A stretch of 64,000 bases of DNA from Candidatus Bathycorpusculum sp. (GCA_009778385.1 WRJX01000102.1:1-64000), one strand, 5' to 3'; shown: positions 47,673-58,175, counted from the stretch's first letter. Program-made: numbers and translations. Notes: a model not told the origin generated them from the sequence alone.

Positions 47673-48133
47673 CTGGAAAACTTCTCAACTATTTTCTGCC
47701 TAATCTTTGAGGAACTATCTAAAGCATCCGCTCCAAATTTGCCAATTCTAACAATCTTCACAGGCAAATTATGCATTTTCAGATAAGCCTCCACATCCTG
47801 CACCATCTTTTCTTGATCATAACCTAAAGCGATAATATCGGGTTTAATCTTTGCCACCACTTCAGCTATGTCCATGCTCTCAAAACCTAAAACTGCAATA
47901 TCAACAACCCTAAGTGACTCTACCAACGCTCTTCTTTGATCTTCAGGCACTACGGGTTTTCTGCCTTTAATATGCTCAACCGTGCTGTCTCGAGCTATAA
48001 CAACTATAAGCTCAGCATTACCTCCACCAGCACGTTTTGCTTCCTCTAAAAACTTTACGTGACCCAAATGCAACAGGTCAAATACGCCACTGGCAAGTAC
48101 TACGGTTCTGTTTCCGGTTTCCTGGTTGGCCAT
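47669..48133 (-). CDS. ribL: FAD synthase (archaeal cytidylyltransferase type)
   Basis: VVLASGVFDLLHLGHVKFLEEAKRAGG; GRKPVVPEDQRRALVESLRVVD. Confidence 0.92.
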   Translation of the reverse strand: MANQETGNRTVVLASGVFDLLHLGHVKFLEEAKRAGGGNAELIVVIARDSTVEHIKGRKPVVPEDQRRALVESLRVVDIAVLGFESMDIAEVVAKIKPDIIALGYDQEKMVQDVEAYLKMHNLPVKIVRIGKFGADALDSSSKIRQKIVEKFSR

Positions 48134-48384
48134 TCAAACGTCACTGCTCCAAGTAGTCTTAAAGCGTCAAGTAACCCCTCACAATAAGCAACTGAGGTTA
48201 AACTTGTTTCAAGCTTACCGCTTGCCTTATAATACTTTGCATCCGCCAGATAATCATGAACATAACTTATCAAGTTACTAACATCCTCCTCAGTTATGCC
48301 TATCGGAGCGGGATTTTGCTGCATTGTCTTTAGCACAATTTCTGCTGAAGCAATATACTTGCTAGTTAATGTTTCAAGGCTCAT
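48100..48384 (-). CDS. DUF357-like small protein
   Basis: Archaeal helical protein (SYVHDYLADAKYYKASGKLETSLTSVAYCEGLLDALRLLG) between ribL and dphB. Confidence 0.75.
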   Translation of the reverse strand: MSLETLTSKYIASAEIVLKTMQQNPAPIGITEEDVSNLISYVHDYLADAKYYKASGKLETSLTSVAYCEGLLDALRLLGAVTFEWPTRKPETEP

Positions 48385-49178
48385 CTAAACAACCTCCTAA
48401 ACTCAACAGGTGCATCTGCAAATGCAATTAAGGCATCAACCTCCATAAAATGCAATTCACCTGGAAAAATTAAGCTGAAAGGAGGCAGACCAAAATCAAA
48501 ATCAATCAAATCTTTAACAAACCCCGCCTTTAACATGGGCTGATTGCTACCTGCTCTGGCAACTCCAATAGCCACTGTATTTGGAGTTATGACTTTTTCC
48601 TGTTTCTGCTCCTCCACTGTCTGCAAGGTTCTAAGTGCCTGATTAATCGTTAAGTAACGATTTTCAGGTTCCCTCAAATCCAAAAGGCACAAAGTATGCA
48701 AACCTAATTTTTTGTTTTGAGCAATAACATTATAGGGTGTTTCAGCAGGGGTTTCTGGAAAAGGAACGGTAACAGTTTTGCCAAATTTGTAATTATGAAG
48801 ACCTGAGAGACTAACTATAGCTGATATAATTGAGATACCATGGACAATTCTGGTATGGATACCGACTTTTTCTGCGTCAATACGCAATGTAACATGAGTT
48901 GTTGCGATAAAGGGATCACCAGGAACCAAAAATACAGTTTTTCCTACCTCGGCTGCTTGAAGGATGAGCTTGCCATTTTCCTCTTCAAGAGTTTGGCGTG
49001 TGACATGTTGTATTTTTTTTCCGCAGAGTTCTTCGAAGTGTTGCAGGTTAAAGTCAGGCATACGACTAGTATATGTTTCCATAAACACGGCATCCGCAGT
49101 CTTGATTTCCTCTAAGCCTTTTAATGTGAGTCCATATTCATCGTTTAAGCCCAAGCCTACAAAGACAAGTTCCTTCAT
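48381..49178 (-). CDS. dphB: Diphthine synthase
   Basis: MKELVFVGLGLNDEYGLTLKGLEEIKTADAVFMETYTSRMP; FLVPGDPFIATTHVTLR; HGISIISAIVSLSGLHNYKFGKTVTVPFP. Confidence 0.95.
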   Translation of the reverse strand: MKELVFVGLGLNDEYGLTLKGLEEIKTADAVFMETYTSRMPDFNLQHFEELCGKKIQHVTRQTLEEENGKLILQAAEVGKTVFLVPGDPFIATTHVTLRIDAEKVGIHTRIVHGISIISAIVSLSGLHNYKFGKTVTVPFPETPAETPYNVIAQNKKLGLHTLCLLDLREPENRYLTINQALRTLQTVEEQKQEKVITPNTVAIGVARAGSNQPMLKAGFVKDLIDFDFGLPPFSLIFPGELHFMEVDALIAFADAPVEFRRLFR

Positions 49179-49299
49179 AACTGCACCAACAAGATAGCTT
49201 AAGGCTCAAAAAATTAAAACATTCTGTATACTTTCCCACTTTAACAAGCAATGTGTAGGTAAAATAGGTACTAAAACTTTATATCACCTATACTTAAAC

Positions 49300-50589
49300 T
49301 TGACAAATAAACAAACAAAAAACTATCACTTACAGAGGGATCAAACTATTACACGATGCATCTTAATTGTAGGCGACGGCATGGCTGATCAACCACTGCA
49401 AAAGCTCAACTTCAAAACCCCCCTAGAAGTTGCTAGCTGTCAATCAATGAATAAACTAGCTCATATAGGTGCTTCAGGCTTACTTGATCCCATTGCTCCA
49501 GGTATTGCACCCGGTAGCGATGCCGCAAATTTGACTCTTTTAGGTTACAATCCATGGCTTGTATGTAAAGGACGTGGTCCTTTTGAAGCAGCTGGTGCTG
49601 GTTTACAACTTAAACATGATGATTTGGCATTTAGATGCAATTTTGCCACAGTAGATGATAATTTGTGTTTAGTTGATGAACGTGCGGGTAGAATAGGTGC
49701 TGAAGCAAAAGCTTTAGGTGAAACCATAGAACAAATTCAACTCAAAGTAAATTCAGATGTTGAAGTTCATTTCAAACAGGCACTGGGTTTCAAAGCGGCG
49801 TTGGTTTTAAGGGGTGACAAACTTTCCTCTAAAGTCACCACTATCTTGCCTAAAGTTGGAACTCCAGTTGTAGCAATCACACCTCTAGATAACTCCTTTG
49901 AAGCTAAGCACACTGCTGATGTCCTCAATGAATTCATACAATTAACCAATCAAACCCTAAAACAGCACCCAATCAACACAAAGCGCAGAGCCAACAATCA
50001 AAGACCTGCAAACGCAGTTTTGCCATGGAGCGGAAGTAAAAAACCAGAAATGGCATCTTTTCAAGAAAAATATGGGTTAAGAGCAACTTGTGTTGCCGCA
50101 GCAAGTTTAATCAAAGGTATAGGTAAATTTAGTGGTATGGATGTTCCAGATGTACAAGGAGCTACGGGTGAACTTGACACTGACACTCTTGCAAAAGCAG
50201 ATGCAGCACTTACAGCACTTGAAAATGGGAACGATTTCGTGTATGTTCATGTAGAAGCGCCAGATGAAGCAAGCCATGACGGTGATGTCATGGGCAAGAT
50301 TGCGATTATTCAAAAAATTGATGCATTAGTTGGCAGAATTCTTAACAAGGTCAACTTAGCAGATACTGTTGTGATTTTAGTGCCTGACCACGCCACATCT
50401 TGTAAGACGCGAGCACATACAGGTGATGCTGTACCCGTCTGTTTTGCAGGCATTAACGTGATTTCAGATGGAGTAAACATATACAGTGAGCGTTCAGCCT
50501 ATAAAGGTGGATTAAATCGTATCAGTGGCAAAGACATAATGCCTATGGCACTAAATTACATGGGCAAACCAGAAAAACTCAGCTGGTAA
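49300..50589 (+). CDS. apgM: 2,3-bisphosphoglycerate-independent phosphoglycerate mutase (archaeal type)
   Basis: CILIVGDGMADQPLQKLNFKTPLEVA, GSDAANLTLLGYNP, HVEAPDEASHDGD, VPDHATSCKTRAHTGDAVP; TTG start. Confidence 0.94.
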   Translation: MTNKQTKNYHLQRDQTITRCILIVGDGMADQPLQKLNFKTPLEVASCQSMNKLAHIGASGLLDPIAPGIAPGSDAANLTLLGYNPWLVCKGRGPFEAAGAGLQLKHDDLAFRCNFATVDDNLCLVDERAGRIGAEAKALGETIEQIQLKVNSDVEVHFKQALGFKAALVLRGDKLSSKVTTILPKVGTPVVAITPLDNSFEAKHTADVLNEFIQLTNQTLKQHPINTKRRANNQRPANAVLPWSGSKKPEMASFQEKYGLRATCVAAASLIKGIGKFSGMDVPDVQGATGELDTDTLAKADAALTALENGNDFVYVHVEAPDEASHDGDVMGKIAIIQKIDALVGRILNKVNLADTVVILVPDHATSCKTRAHTGDAVPVCFAGINVISDGVNIYSERSAYKGGLNRISGKDIMPMALNYMGKPEKLSW

Positions 50590-50594
50590 CAAGC

Positions 50595-51716
50595 ATGAAA
50601 CCAATTTCAAGCTTAGTCAAAGAACACATCAAAAACCTCAAACCGTGTATTCATGGCGGAGAAATTCTAGACGCCACATGTAGAAGTGGAATCAGACGTG
50701 AAAACATCTTAGATTTTAGCTCCAGCGTCAACCCTTTAGGTACCTCCAAAAAAGCGTTAGATGCAGCAGAAGCTGCTTTTAGTCAAATCGCCGCTTATCC
50801 TGACTCTACATCAACCGAACTACGAGAAGCAATTGAAAAACATTACAACATCGCAAAAAACAACATAATTGTCGGTAACGGCTCAACTGAGCTTATGTAC
50901 CTTTTCGCCGAAGTTTTTCTGTCAAAAAATGACACAGTAATAATGGCAGCACCAACATTTGGTGAATACGAAGGAGCCGTACTAAAAACAGGAGCAGACA
51001 TCCGCTTCATCAAACTTGGAAACGACCAAAAACTTGACGTTGACGCCTTTATTGCCGGCATGGCAAACGCAAAAATGGCATTTATCTGCAACCCAAACAA
51101 CCCCACTAGCCTGTTGACCCCAACTCATGAGTTAAAACGCATTCTTGATGCAGCCCTAGAACAGAGCACTCTAGTCTTTTTAGATGAAGATTTCTTAGAA
51201 TTTGTAGAAAACGAACAGCAGCTTTCCATGATTGGCAACATAGACAAATACCCCAACTTGTTTATCCTGCGTAGTTTCACCAAACTTTTCGGTTTAACTG
51301 GCTTACGCGTCGGTTATGGCATAGCAAACCAAGAAATCATTAACGTACTCATGGGTGCAAAAATTCCTTGGAATGTTAACTGTTTAGCGCAGGCTGCTGC
51401 AGTGGTTGCCTTAAACGATTATGAGCACCTACAAAAAACTCGACAACTAATTTGTGAAGAAAAAGCTTACCTGCAAGAAGGCTTAAGCAATATAAGGGGA
51501 TTCAAGGTTTATACACCTGATGCAAACTTTTTCTTTATTGACATCCGTGAAACAGGCTATACAGCTGCAGAGCTTACTCAGAAACTGCTTGAGCAGGGCA
51601 TTATGATTCGAGACTGTACCAGTTTTAAAGGTTTAGATCAATACTACATTCGAATTGCAGTTAAGCTCCACAGCGAAAACATACGGTTGCTACAAGCTTT
51701 AGGTAAAGTAATATAA
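50595..51716 (+). CDS. cobD: Class I/II PLP aminotransferase, CobD-like threonine-phosphate decarboxylase
   Basis: HGGEIL...ILDFSSSVNPLG; GNGSTELMYLFAEVF; CNPNNPTSLL; SFTKLFGLTGLRVGY; followed by cbiB. Confidence 0.82.
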   Translation: MKPISSLVKEHIKNLKPCIHGGEILDATCRSGIRRENILDFSSSVNPLGTSKKALDAAEAAFSQIAAYPDSTSTELREAIEKHYNIAKNNIIVGNGSTELMYLFAEVFLSKNDTVIMAAPTFGEYEGAVLKTGADIRFIKLGNDQKLDVDAFIAGMANAKMAFICNPNNPTSLLTPTHELKRILDAALEQSTLVFLDEDFLEFVENEQQLSMIGNIDKYPNLFILRSFTKLFGLTGLRVGYGIANQEIINVLMGAKIPWNVNCLAQAAAVVALNDYEHLQKTRQLICEEKAYLQEGLSNIRGFKVYTPDANFFFIDIRETGYTAAELTQKLLEQGIMIRDCTSFKGLDQYYIRIAVKLHSENIRLLQALGKVI

Positions 51717-51747
51717 GAACAATGGTGAATCTGGTAAACAGTAATCC

Positions 51748-52716
51748 ATGTTCCAGCTAGATTATACCCTGTTCACCGATGCTGTGCTTATCTTTGCCTT
51801 AGCCGTCCTAATTGATATTGTTCTAGGCGAGATTCCCGACCAAATCCATCCAACTGTGGGTATAGGCAAAATTATAAATTACCTCAGACCAAAGTTGAAA
51901 AATAAAAATCCAAAAATAGAGAAAGCCAACGGAGTACTGCTACTTGTAACAGTTGCTCTTCTTACCACGTTACCTGTGTTTCTTGGTCTTTGGACTATAC
52001 GTTTCTATTTAGGTTCAATACCCTACATCATCGTCGGTGCAATTCTCTTTAAAGCCACATTTGCAATAAAATGTATGCGCCGCTACACTGCACCAATAGC
52101 CAAAGCGCTTAAAAATAATGATTTGGAAGGCGCCCGCAAATACTTGCCCTACATTGTCCGCCGTGACCCAAACAGCCTAAACGAACGTCAAATCATCTCT
52201 GCCGCTGTAGAATCTATAGCAGAAAGCACAACCGACGGCATAACTGGTCCCTTCTTCTTTTTCACCTTTCTAGGCGTTCCGGGCGCATTTATCTACCGTG
52301 TAATCAACACACACGACTCCATGGTAGCCTACAAAACACCCGAGCTACGTAACATCGGCTGGTTTAGCGCGAAAATGGACACTGCAGCCAACTACATTCC
52401 CTCACGCCTAACCGCTCTATTAATGGTTATAGCCGCTGGACTTGTAGGTGAAAACGCCAAAGAAGCATGGCGTATCCTAAAACGTGACAAAAACAATACC
52501 GCATCCCCCAACGCAGGCTACACCATCAGCGCAATGGCAGGTGCCTTAGAAACACAACTTGCAAAACCTGGATACTACGCACTTGGCGACGAAGGGCCTA
52601 TAACATCAGAAGACATCTTTAAAGCATTGCGAATAATGGAAGTAACCACACTCCTCTTTGGACTAATCAGTGTAGTGCCAATTATAGCCTTAAGAATCTT
52701 TTTAATCGGCATCTAA
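51748..52716 (+). CDS. cbiB: Adenosylcobinamide-phosphate synthase
   Basis: VLIDIVLGEIPDQIHPTVGIGKII; SAAVESIAESTTDGITGPFFFF; YRVINTHDSMVAYKTPE; SPNAGYTISAMAGAL. Confidence 0.95.
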   Translation: MFQLDYTLFTDAVLIFALAVLIDIVLGEIPDQIHPTVGIGKIINYLRPKLKNKNPKIEKANGVLLLVTVALLTTLPVFLGLWTIRFYLGSIPYIIVGAILFKATFAIKCMRRYTAPIAKALKNNDLEGARKYLPYIVRRDPNSLNERQIISAAVESIAESTTDGITGPFFFFTFLGVPGAFIYRVINTHDSMVAYKTPELRNIGWFSAKMDTAANYIPSRLTALLMVIAAGLVGENAKEAWRILKRDKNNTASPNAGYTISAMAGALETQLAKPGYYALGDEGPITSEDIFKALRIMEVTTLLFGLISVVPIIALRIFLIGI

Positions 52717-53074
52717 AAACTTACGTGAATAAAAAAACAACAGTATGATGATAATACATTACACTACACTGTCCATTGCAGACTTTGTTTTGCTTTACTT
52801 TATTTTATTTCTTGAGCCACCTGGTTGAGTATCCAAATAATAAACCTAACAAATTTACAGACAGGAAGCTATATTGATACTAAAAAGCTAAAAATAGGGA
52901 AAGGCAGGCAAAAGCTTGAAGTATAACTCTGAGTTGTTTCTTTTTAAGATTTGTGGGGCTTGGAGATAGTTAAAGGGGATAAGGGAGCGCGTGCAAAAAT
53001 TAATTGTTCTCCAAACCTTTCCACCAACTCAAAGATTACTTCGTGTTTTGCCTTGTTACCTCCAATTTGTTTGG

Positions 53075-54253
53075 TTAGAGGGCTTTAAAAGCCTCAAACC
53101 ACCTGTTATACTGCGACAGCATATCTAAGCTAACGCTTGGTTTACGCTCTTCAAGAATTTGACGGAAATCAGCCATTGTTAAAGGTCTTGGCTTTGCTTC
53201 TTTATCGGTTGCTTTGCCTGACTCAAAAAATTCACCAATTAGACTTAGCTGTGCTGATTGACAAACATCTCGAATATCGCTTCCCGAAAAGTTCTCTGCA
53301 ATACGGGCCAGTTCAGCCAAATCTACATCTGTACCAACAGTGAGATTGCTTGAGTAATGTTTTAACATGTTAAGCCTTGTTGAACTATCCGGCAATGGAA
53401 CAAGGATACGTTTTTGAAAACGCCGAATAAAAGCCCAATCAAGATCCCAAGGCTTATTGGTAGCGCCAATTACATAGACGTGAAGGTTTTTGCCTTTATC
53501 AGTGATACCATCCATTTCTTTTAGGAACTGGTTTTTAACGCGAATTTCTCCGCCAACCTCGTTAGAATGGGTACCCATAAGGGAATCTAACTCGTCAACA
53601 AAGACAATTGCTGCCTTACCTTCGTTTGCCACTTTACGTGCAGCTCCAAATAATTTAGCAACATTTTGCTCAGCTTCACCAAGCCATTTTGACATAATTG
53701 AGGCAGCATCTATACTGTAAAAGTTGGCATCAATTTCGGTTGCCACTGCTGCAGCAAGGAGGGTTTTACCGCATCCAGGGGGACCAAAGAGCAAAATTCC
53801 TCGAGGCCAACCAAGAGGAAACAAATCAGGACGTTGAACAGGGTAAACTATGGCTTCTTTAACCGCTTTTTTAGCTACATCTAAACCAACCACGTGTTCC
53901 CAGTTAACCATGGGACGTTCAGTAATTATGATTTCTTCATTGCCTGATTTTGTAGTGCCGTCATTTTCCATGGTTGCTGCACCACCTGTTGCGTCATTGT
54001 TTGCTTCGGCACGCATTTCAGATGAGGAAACAACGCCTTGCAGGGCTTTTATGCGTTCTTGATATGCAATTGCACGTTGAACGTAAACTTTGTTTAATCC
54101 ATACTCTGGGTATAATTGAACAAGTTGCAGCAGACTTTCTATTGCTTTTTGATAAAGAGTAATAGCTCGTCCTTTTTGCCCTTGTTTATCCATCCTAACA
54201 GCGTCCAGCGCGTAAGCTGTCGCTGCTTTTTCTAGTTCATGTGAGGCGCTCAT
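53075..54253 (-). CDS. cdvC: CdvC/Vps4-like AAA ATPase with MIT domain
   Basis: MIT-like N-terminus; GILLFGPPGCGKTLLAAAVATEID, AIVFVDELDSLMG, GATNKPWDLDWAFIRRFQKRILVPLPD. Confidence 0.93.
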   Translation of the reverse strand: MSASHELEKAATAYALDAVRMDKQGQKGRAITLYQKAIESLLQLVQLYPEYGLNKVYVQRAIAYQERIKALQGVVSSSEMRAEANNDATGGAATMENDGTTKSGNEEIIITERPMVNWEHVVGLDVAKKAVKEAIVYPVQRPDLFPLGWPRGILLFGPPGCGKTLLAAAVATEIDANFYSIDAASIMSKWLGEAEQNVAKLFGAARKVANEGKAAIVFVDELDSLMGTHSNEVGGEIRVKNQFLKEMDGITDKGKNLHVYVIGATNKPWDLDWAFIRRFQKRILVPLPDSSTRLNMLKHYSSNLTVGTDVDLAELARIAENFSGSDIRDVCQSAQLSLIGEFFESGKATDKEAKPRPLTMADFRQILEERKPSVSLDMLSQYNRWFEAFKAL

Positions 54254-54272
54254 TTATCTTGTTTTTCTCCCC

Positions 54273-55193
54273 TTATTCTGGTGGTTTTAATTCCAATTTT
54301 ATTTTACCTTGAGTTCCAAGATTTTCAAGGGCACGTTCAATTTCCTTATTTGACATTTTAAGCTCACTTGAACACTGCGAAAGATCAATTTCACCATTGC
54401 ATTTACGCACGTATTCAAGAAGCACTTCTTCAAGTGTCTGCTGCTTGGAAACGGGTTGCTTAACTTCCATTGTTATTTCTTTAACTTCAGATTTTTTATA
54501 TGAGATTAAAGTTTTTGAAACGTCAAACCCTGACTCTTTAACCTCTTTTGCACCAAACATCTCAGAAGTAGTTGCCGACAAAGCAACAAGCTCCTTAACT
54601 GGAGCCTGCAGAGCCTTAACCGTCCTCGCTGAAGCAGAGACAGGAGGTTCAGGCAAGTCTTGAACAACCTTTCGCTCAAGAAAACTGGATACTTCCCTAA
54701 GAATTTCTTCACCACCTTCAGTCTTTTGACCGACTGGAATGACAGTTTCGTCACTACGCAGTTTTGTAGCGTGAAGCGTCTCTTGTATGGTATCAGTTAC
54801 ATTATTTAATTCAGTGCTAACATCTGGTAATACTTGAAATAAATCTGATGAAACATTTTGAAGTAATTTTAAGGCTGGCCTCAAATCAATCACTATATCA
54901 CTGAGTTCTCGGATGGTTTCAAGCCGAAGAACAACACGTTCAATAGATAAGTGCATACTAGAGAGAAAGTTTACAAGACGCCGTACCTCAGCAAGCTCAG
55001 TGGCACAGATTGAGGCTTTATCTTTGTTATTCCTTTTTAATGCACCCATACAACTTTCAAAAAGGATGCGATCACGTTCTTTTAAACGGTAACTGGCCTG
55101 ATCCAGTTTACCTTGCTGTATTCGAAGAGTAGAAATAGATTTTGTGGCGACATCACGGATAGGAGGAGAACTTTTGTTTAGCCCAAAATCCAT
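54273..55193 (-). CDS. cdvB: CdvB ESCRT-III-like protein with proline motif and C-terminal winged helix
   Basis: Snf7-like helical core (ATELAEVRRLVNFLSSMHLSIERVVLRLETIRELSDIV); DLPEPPVSAS; wH TLEEVLLEYVRKCNGEIDLSQCSSELKMSNKEIERALENLGTQGKI. Confidence 0.9.
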   Translation of the reverse strand: MDFGLNKSSPPIRDVATKSISTLRIQQGKLDQASYRLKERDRILFESCMGALKRNNKDKASICATELAEVRRLVNFLSSMHLSIERVVLRLETIRELSDIVIDLRPALKLLQNVSSDLFQVLPDVSTELNNVTDTIQETLHATKLRSDETVIPVGQKTEGGEEILREVSSFLERKVVQDLPEPPVSASARTVKALQAPVKELVALSATTSEMFGAKEVKESGFDVSKTLISYKKSEVKEITMEVKQPVSKQQTLEEVLLEYVRKCNGEIDLSQCSSELKMSNKEIERALENLGTQGKIKLELKPPE

Positions 55194-55239
55194 TTTTCTC
55201 CATTCCCTCCATTCAGTGATGTCAAATTATAGGATTTAT

Positions 55240-55998
55240 TTAAAGTCCGGCTTTGCCGATTTCTTTTACATAGACGACAACAGGTGGCTCTGGCAGATCA
55301 GCGGTAGGAGCATTAACTGGAGTTGAAGTAGGTATTGGCTTTTGCTGTGTTGTTACTGTTTCAGCATAAATCTTGTTTGCCTTTGGCATCTGAGTTGATG
55401 GGTCACCGATTAGAATACTTGAAACTTTACTTCTTATGAGTTCATGATCTGTTTTTTCAGTAGATGCACGCTTTAGACTGTCCTGTAACAAATTAAATGC
55501 TGTATTGTAGGTTTCTTCATCTACTTGACCAATTTCATGCTCAAGCTCAAGATTAGCTATAGCATAACTTAGAGATTTAATCTCTTCCTCACAACGAGCA
55601 ATTTCTACTGCAGCCTCGTCAATTATAACTTGACCGTCCTTTTTCAGCTGGTTTAGGACACCTTCAAAGCTATTATGCAACTCTTGGAACAAATCAGGAG
55701 CAATTTTATGTTTGTCATGTAAGTCTTTTACGGCTTGATCTTTTCTCCAAAGCAAAGGTATCTGATCACATAGCATATTTGCTTGAGATTTAATTTTTGA
55801 TACAAATGTAATCTCTGACCCATTAAATCTAAGGTTTTCCATGGGTTGCTTTGAAAATTGACCATCAGCGAACTCAACAAACACAGCATCAAATTTACCA
55901 TTTGGAGCTAATGCGAATGAGGCTACTTTGCCGATTACTTTCCCATACTCATTTTTGATGGGTTTACCCAAAGAAAGAAAAAGATTGGAGGTAGACAT
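55240..55998 (-). CDS. cdvA: CdvA cell-division protein (PRC-barrel + coiled coil)
   Basis: LGKPIKNEYGKVIGKVASFALAPNGKFDAVFVEF; coiled coil; C-terminal DLPEPPVVVYVKEIGKAGL. Confidence 0.88.
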   Translation of the reverse strand: MSTSNLFLSLGKPIKNEYGKVIGKVASFALAPNGKFDAVFVEFADGQFSKQPMENLRFNGSEITFVSKIKSQANMLCDQIPLLWRKDQAVKDLHDKHKIAPDLFQELHNSFEGVLNQLKKDGQVIIDEAAVEIARCEEEIKSLSYAIANLELEHEIGQVDEETYNTAFNLLQDSLKRASTEKTDHELIRSKVSSILIGDPSTQMPKANKIYAETVTTQQKPIPTSTPVNAPTADLPEPPVVVYVKEIGKAGL

Positions 55999-56018
55999 TT
56001 TGTTTAGCTCCTACCTTT

Positions 56019-56684
56019 TTAGTATCCTTCGGTTGTCCTTTCTGCTCTCGCAGGTGCAGTTGATGGCATTCCTGGTGGCAGATCTGGGAATTTGTCTTTG
56101 ATTTTCTGTTCTGCAACGGTTGCGGCTTCAGTTAGAATCTTTGCAGCGTCCTCGTTGACTGAGTCAAAGTTAAGGGTCATTCCGCTACCTTGACCAGCTT
56201 CAAGCATAATTCCGCTCAACATGTTACCGATTTCACCAAGTTCATTTTCAGCTTCTGGGAACACGCTAACTAATCCACCTCGGATTGAGCGCAATACACC
56301 AACTGCTGGACCTAGTGTAGATACGACATCACCTAATTCAGATGCTGTTCGTAAACGTAAGGTAATTTGTTCAAGGGCAAGTTTTGCATTCATGATTAAT
56401 TTTGACATTTTACGTACTTCAGCGAGTTCATTTGCAAAGACATTTGCGCGTGCGCTATCGTGTTTTGTGTATGCATCAACAATTTTTGCAAATATTGCAC
56501 GATCTCTTTGCGCAAATCTTTCATTAGCTTGGTCTAATTTCTGAACTTGAAGATCAATACGGCGGGTTGCAAAATCCAACCTTGGTTTTAATGGTACGGG
56601 CGGTTTAACCGCATCTTTTATTCTATCTGTAAATGGAGCTTCATCGCGTCTACTTTCCCATTTCTTTGCGAATCTTTCTGACAA
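56019..56684 (-). CDS. Additional ESCRT-III/CdvB paralog lacking the winged helix
   Basis: ANVFANELAEVRKMSKLIMNAKLALEQITLRLRTASELGDVVSTLGPAVGVLRSIRGGLVSVFPEAENELGEIGNML. Confidence 0.9.
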   Translation of the reverse strand: MSERFAKKWESRRDEAPFTDRIKDAVKPPVPLKPRLDFATRRIDLQVQKLDQANERFAQRDRAIFAKIVDAYTKHDSARANVFANELAEVRKMSKLIMNAKLALEQITLRLRTASELGDVVSTLGPAVGVLRSIRGGLVSVFPEAENELGEIGNMLSGIMLEAGQGSGMTLNFDSVNEDAAKILTEAATVAEQKIKDKFPDLPPGMPSTAPARAERTTEGY

Positions 56685-56913
56685 TTAATTTTGCCTCCTA
56701 AAGTACACTGAACTGTGAAAAACCAAGTTATACATTACTAATATGGTTAAAATATGCACGTATATACGTAGGTATATGACATCTTTTCAAGAAACCTATG
56801 AAGCTTAACTAAAATTGTTAAAAACTGTACACACAACATCAACATTTATACAGAAACATGTAAGTTACACTAAAAAGATACAAAATTGTATCCTAAATAA
56901 AAAGGTGAATTAC

Positions 56914-57138
56914 ATGAGCAGTAGAATAAAAATTTTCGGAATAGTAGCCCTTATAGGCTTCATCGCAGGCGTAATCGCTCAACTCGTTGCAACTTACTTC
57001 ATCCCCTGGATAGTTAAAGTTTTACCGTCACTTGGCGACCTCACAAGCTTTATAGTTGCAGGTGTTGCAGGCGCAATTATAACAGTTGTGATCATTGGTG
57101 CTTGGGCGTACATGACGAGAAACAAAGATAGATACTAA
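56914..57138 (+). CDS. Small two-TM membrane protein
   Basis: Start at MSSRIKIFG (ORF opens at 56815); two hydrophobic helices. Confidence 0.55.
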   Translation: MSSRIKIFGIVALIGFIAGVIAQLVATYFIPWIVKVLPSLGDLTSFIVAGVAGAIITVVIIGAWAYMTRNKDRY

Positions 57139-57147
57139 CTATCTTTG
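57123..57147. terminator. Hairpin CAAAGATAG-atactaa-CTATCTTTG overlapping the stop codon of the small membrane gene
   Basis: Perfect 9-bp stem, followed by T-rich sequence. Confidence 0.5.
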
Positions 57148-57462
57148 ACCTTCTAGGTTTTCTTTTCCAGCAACTTCATAGAACAAATTTTAAACGCCTA
57201 TAAAACAGAATTTTTGTTTTGGACTCGGTAGCGGAAAAAGACTTCACAAGCATCCAGCTTAAATTCCCCGCCTTCAGCCTCATCGTACCTCGATTTCCTC
57301 ATCGTCCAAGGCTTTAAAAGAATTGACAACTTATTTTACGCTTTCGCATAAAAAAACACAATAACACCACTAACAGCTTTCACTCAAATACAATCAAATG
57401 TTATACCCTTTAAATCAGGTCAAACAATTTATCAACTGTACTAAAAAATTAAAACCATTTTT

Positions 57463-57813
57463 TTAACGAATACGCAGCTCATCACATTCTTGCTTGTTTA
57501 TGTCTTTAATACGCTTGTTTATGACTTTTTTAATTTGTGGGTCAGCTTCTTTTTTGCCTGCTTCGACAAGTAACCGTTTTGCCAAGGCGAGGCTTTTTGG
57601 TCCGAAGGTCTTGGCGAATTTGCTGGAACGTTTTTCCAGTAATCTAAAGTATCTAGGCAGGATGCAGACGAAATTTAGAGGGTAATCGGTGGATTTGTCT
57701 ATGTCTACAACAACTAGTTGGATATCGGAGTCTGTCTGTTGATTCCCTTTTTTTATAGCATATAATTTTAGTTTCAACTTGTACTCCCGCACTTCAACTA
57801 TTAAATTGCTCAA
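57463..57813 (-). CDS. Hypothetical protein
   Basis: 116-aa ORF, coding-like composition. Confidence 0.5.
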   Translation of the reverse strand: MSNLIVEVREYKLKLKLYAIKKGNQQTDSDIQLVVVDIDKSTDYPLNFVCILPRYFRLLEKRSSKFAKTFGPKSLALAKRLLVEAGKKEADPQIKKVINKRIKDINKQECDELRIR

Positions 57814-58175
57814 AATTACTAACTATTAATGCAACAGCATACACATTTCACTTTATCTATAGGAACACAATCACATATAACTATCCATAAATTTTTTTCT
57901 CTCCAAAACATAGCAAACAAAAATCACTAAAAGAATATGAATATACTACTACATATTAGAGCAAAAACAGCTAGGAACATATTAAAATCCAGGCTCAGGT
58001 CAGCACCATAAAGGAGCAACGATTTTTCAGGCATAATTTATTGCCTTTTTAACTGAAAAAACTAAATCGCCAATCTAAAACGATAGTAGTTTATTTCAAA
58101 AAATCTGTTGTTACTACCTTACAGTCACGCAGATTAATTATTCAGCTTTACCGCTATTTGATAAGGTGAAAATTA

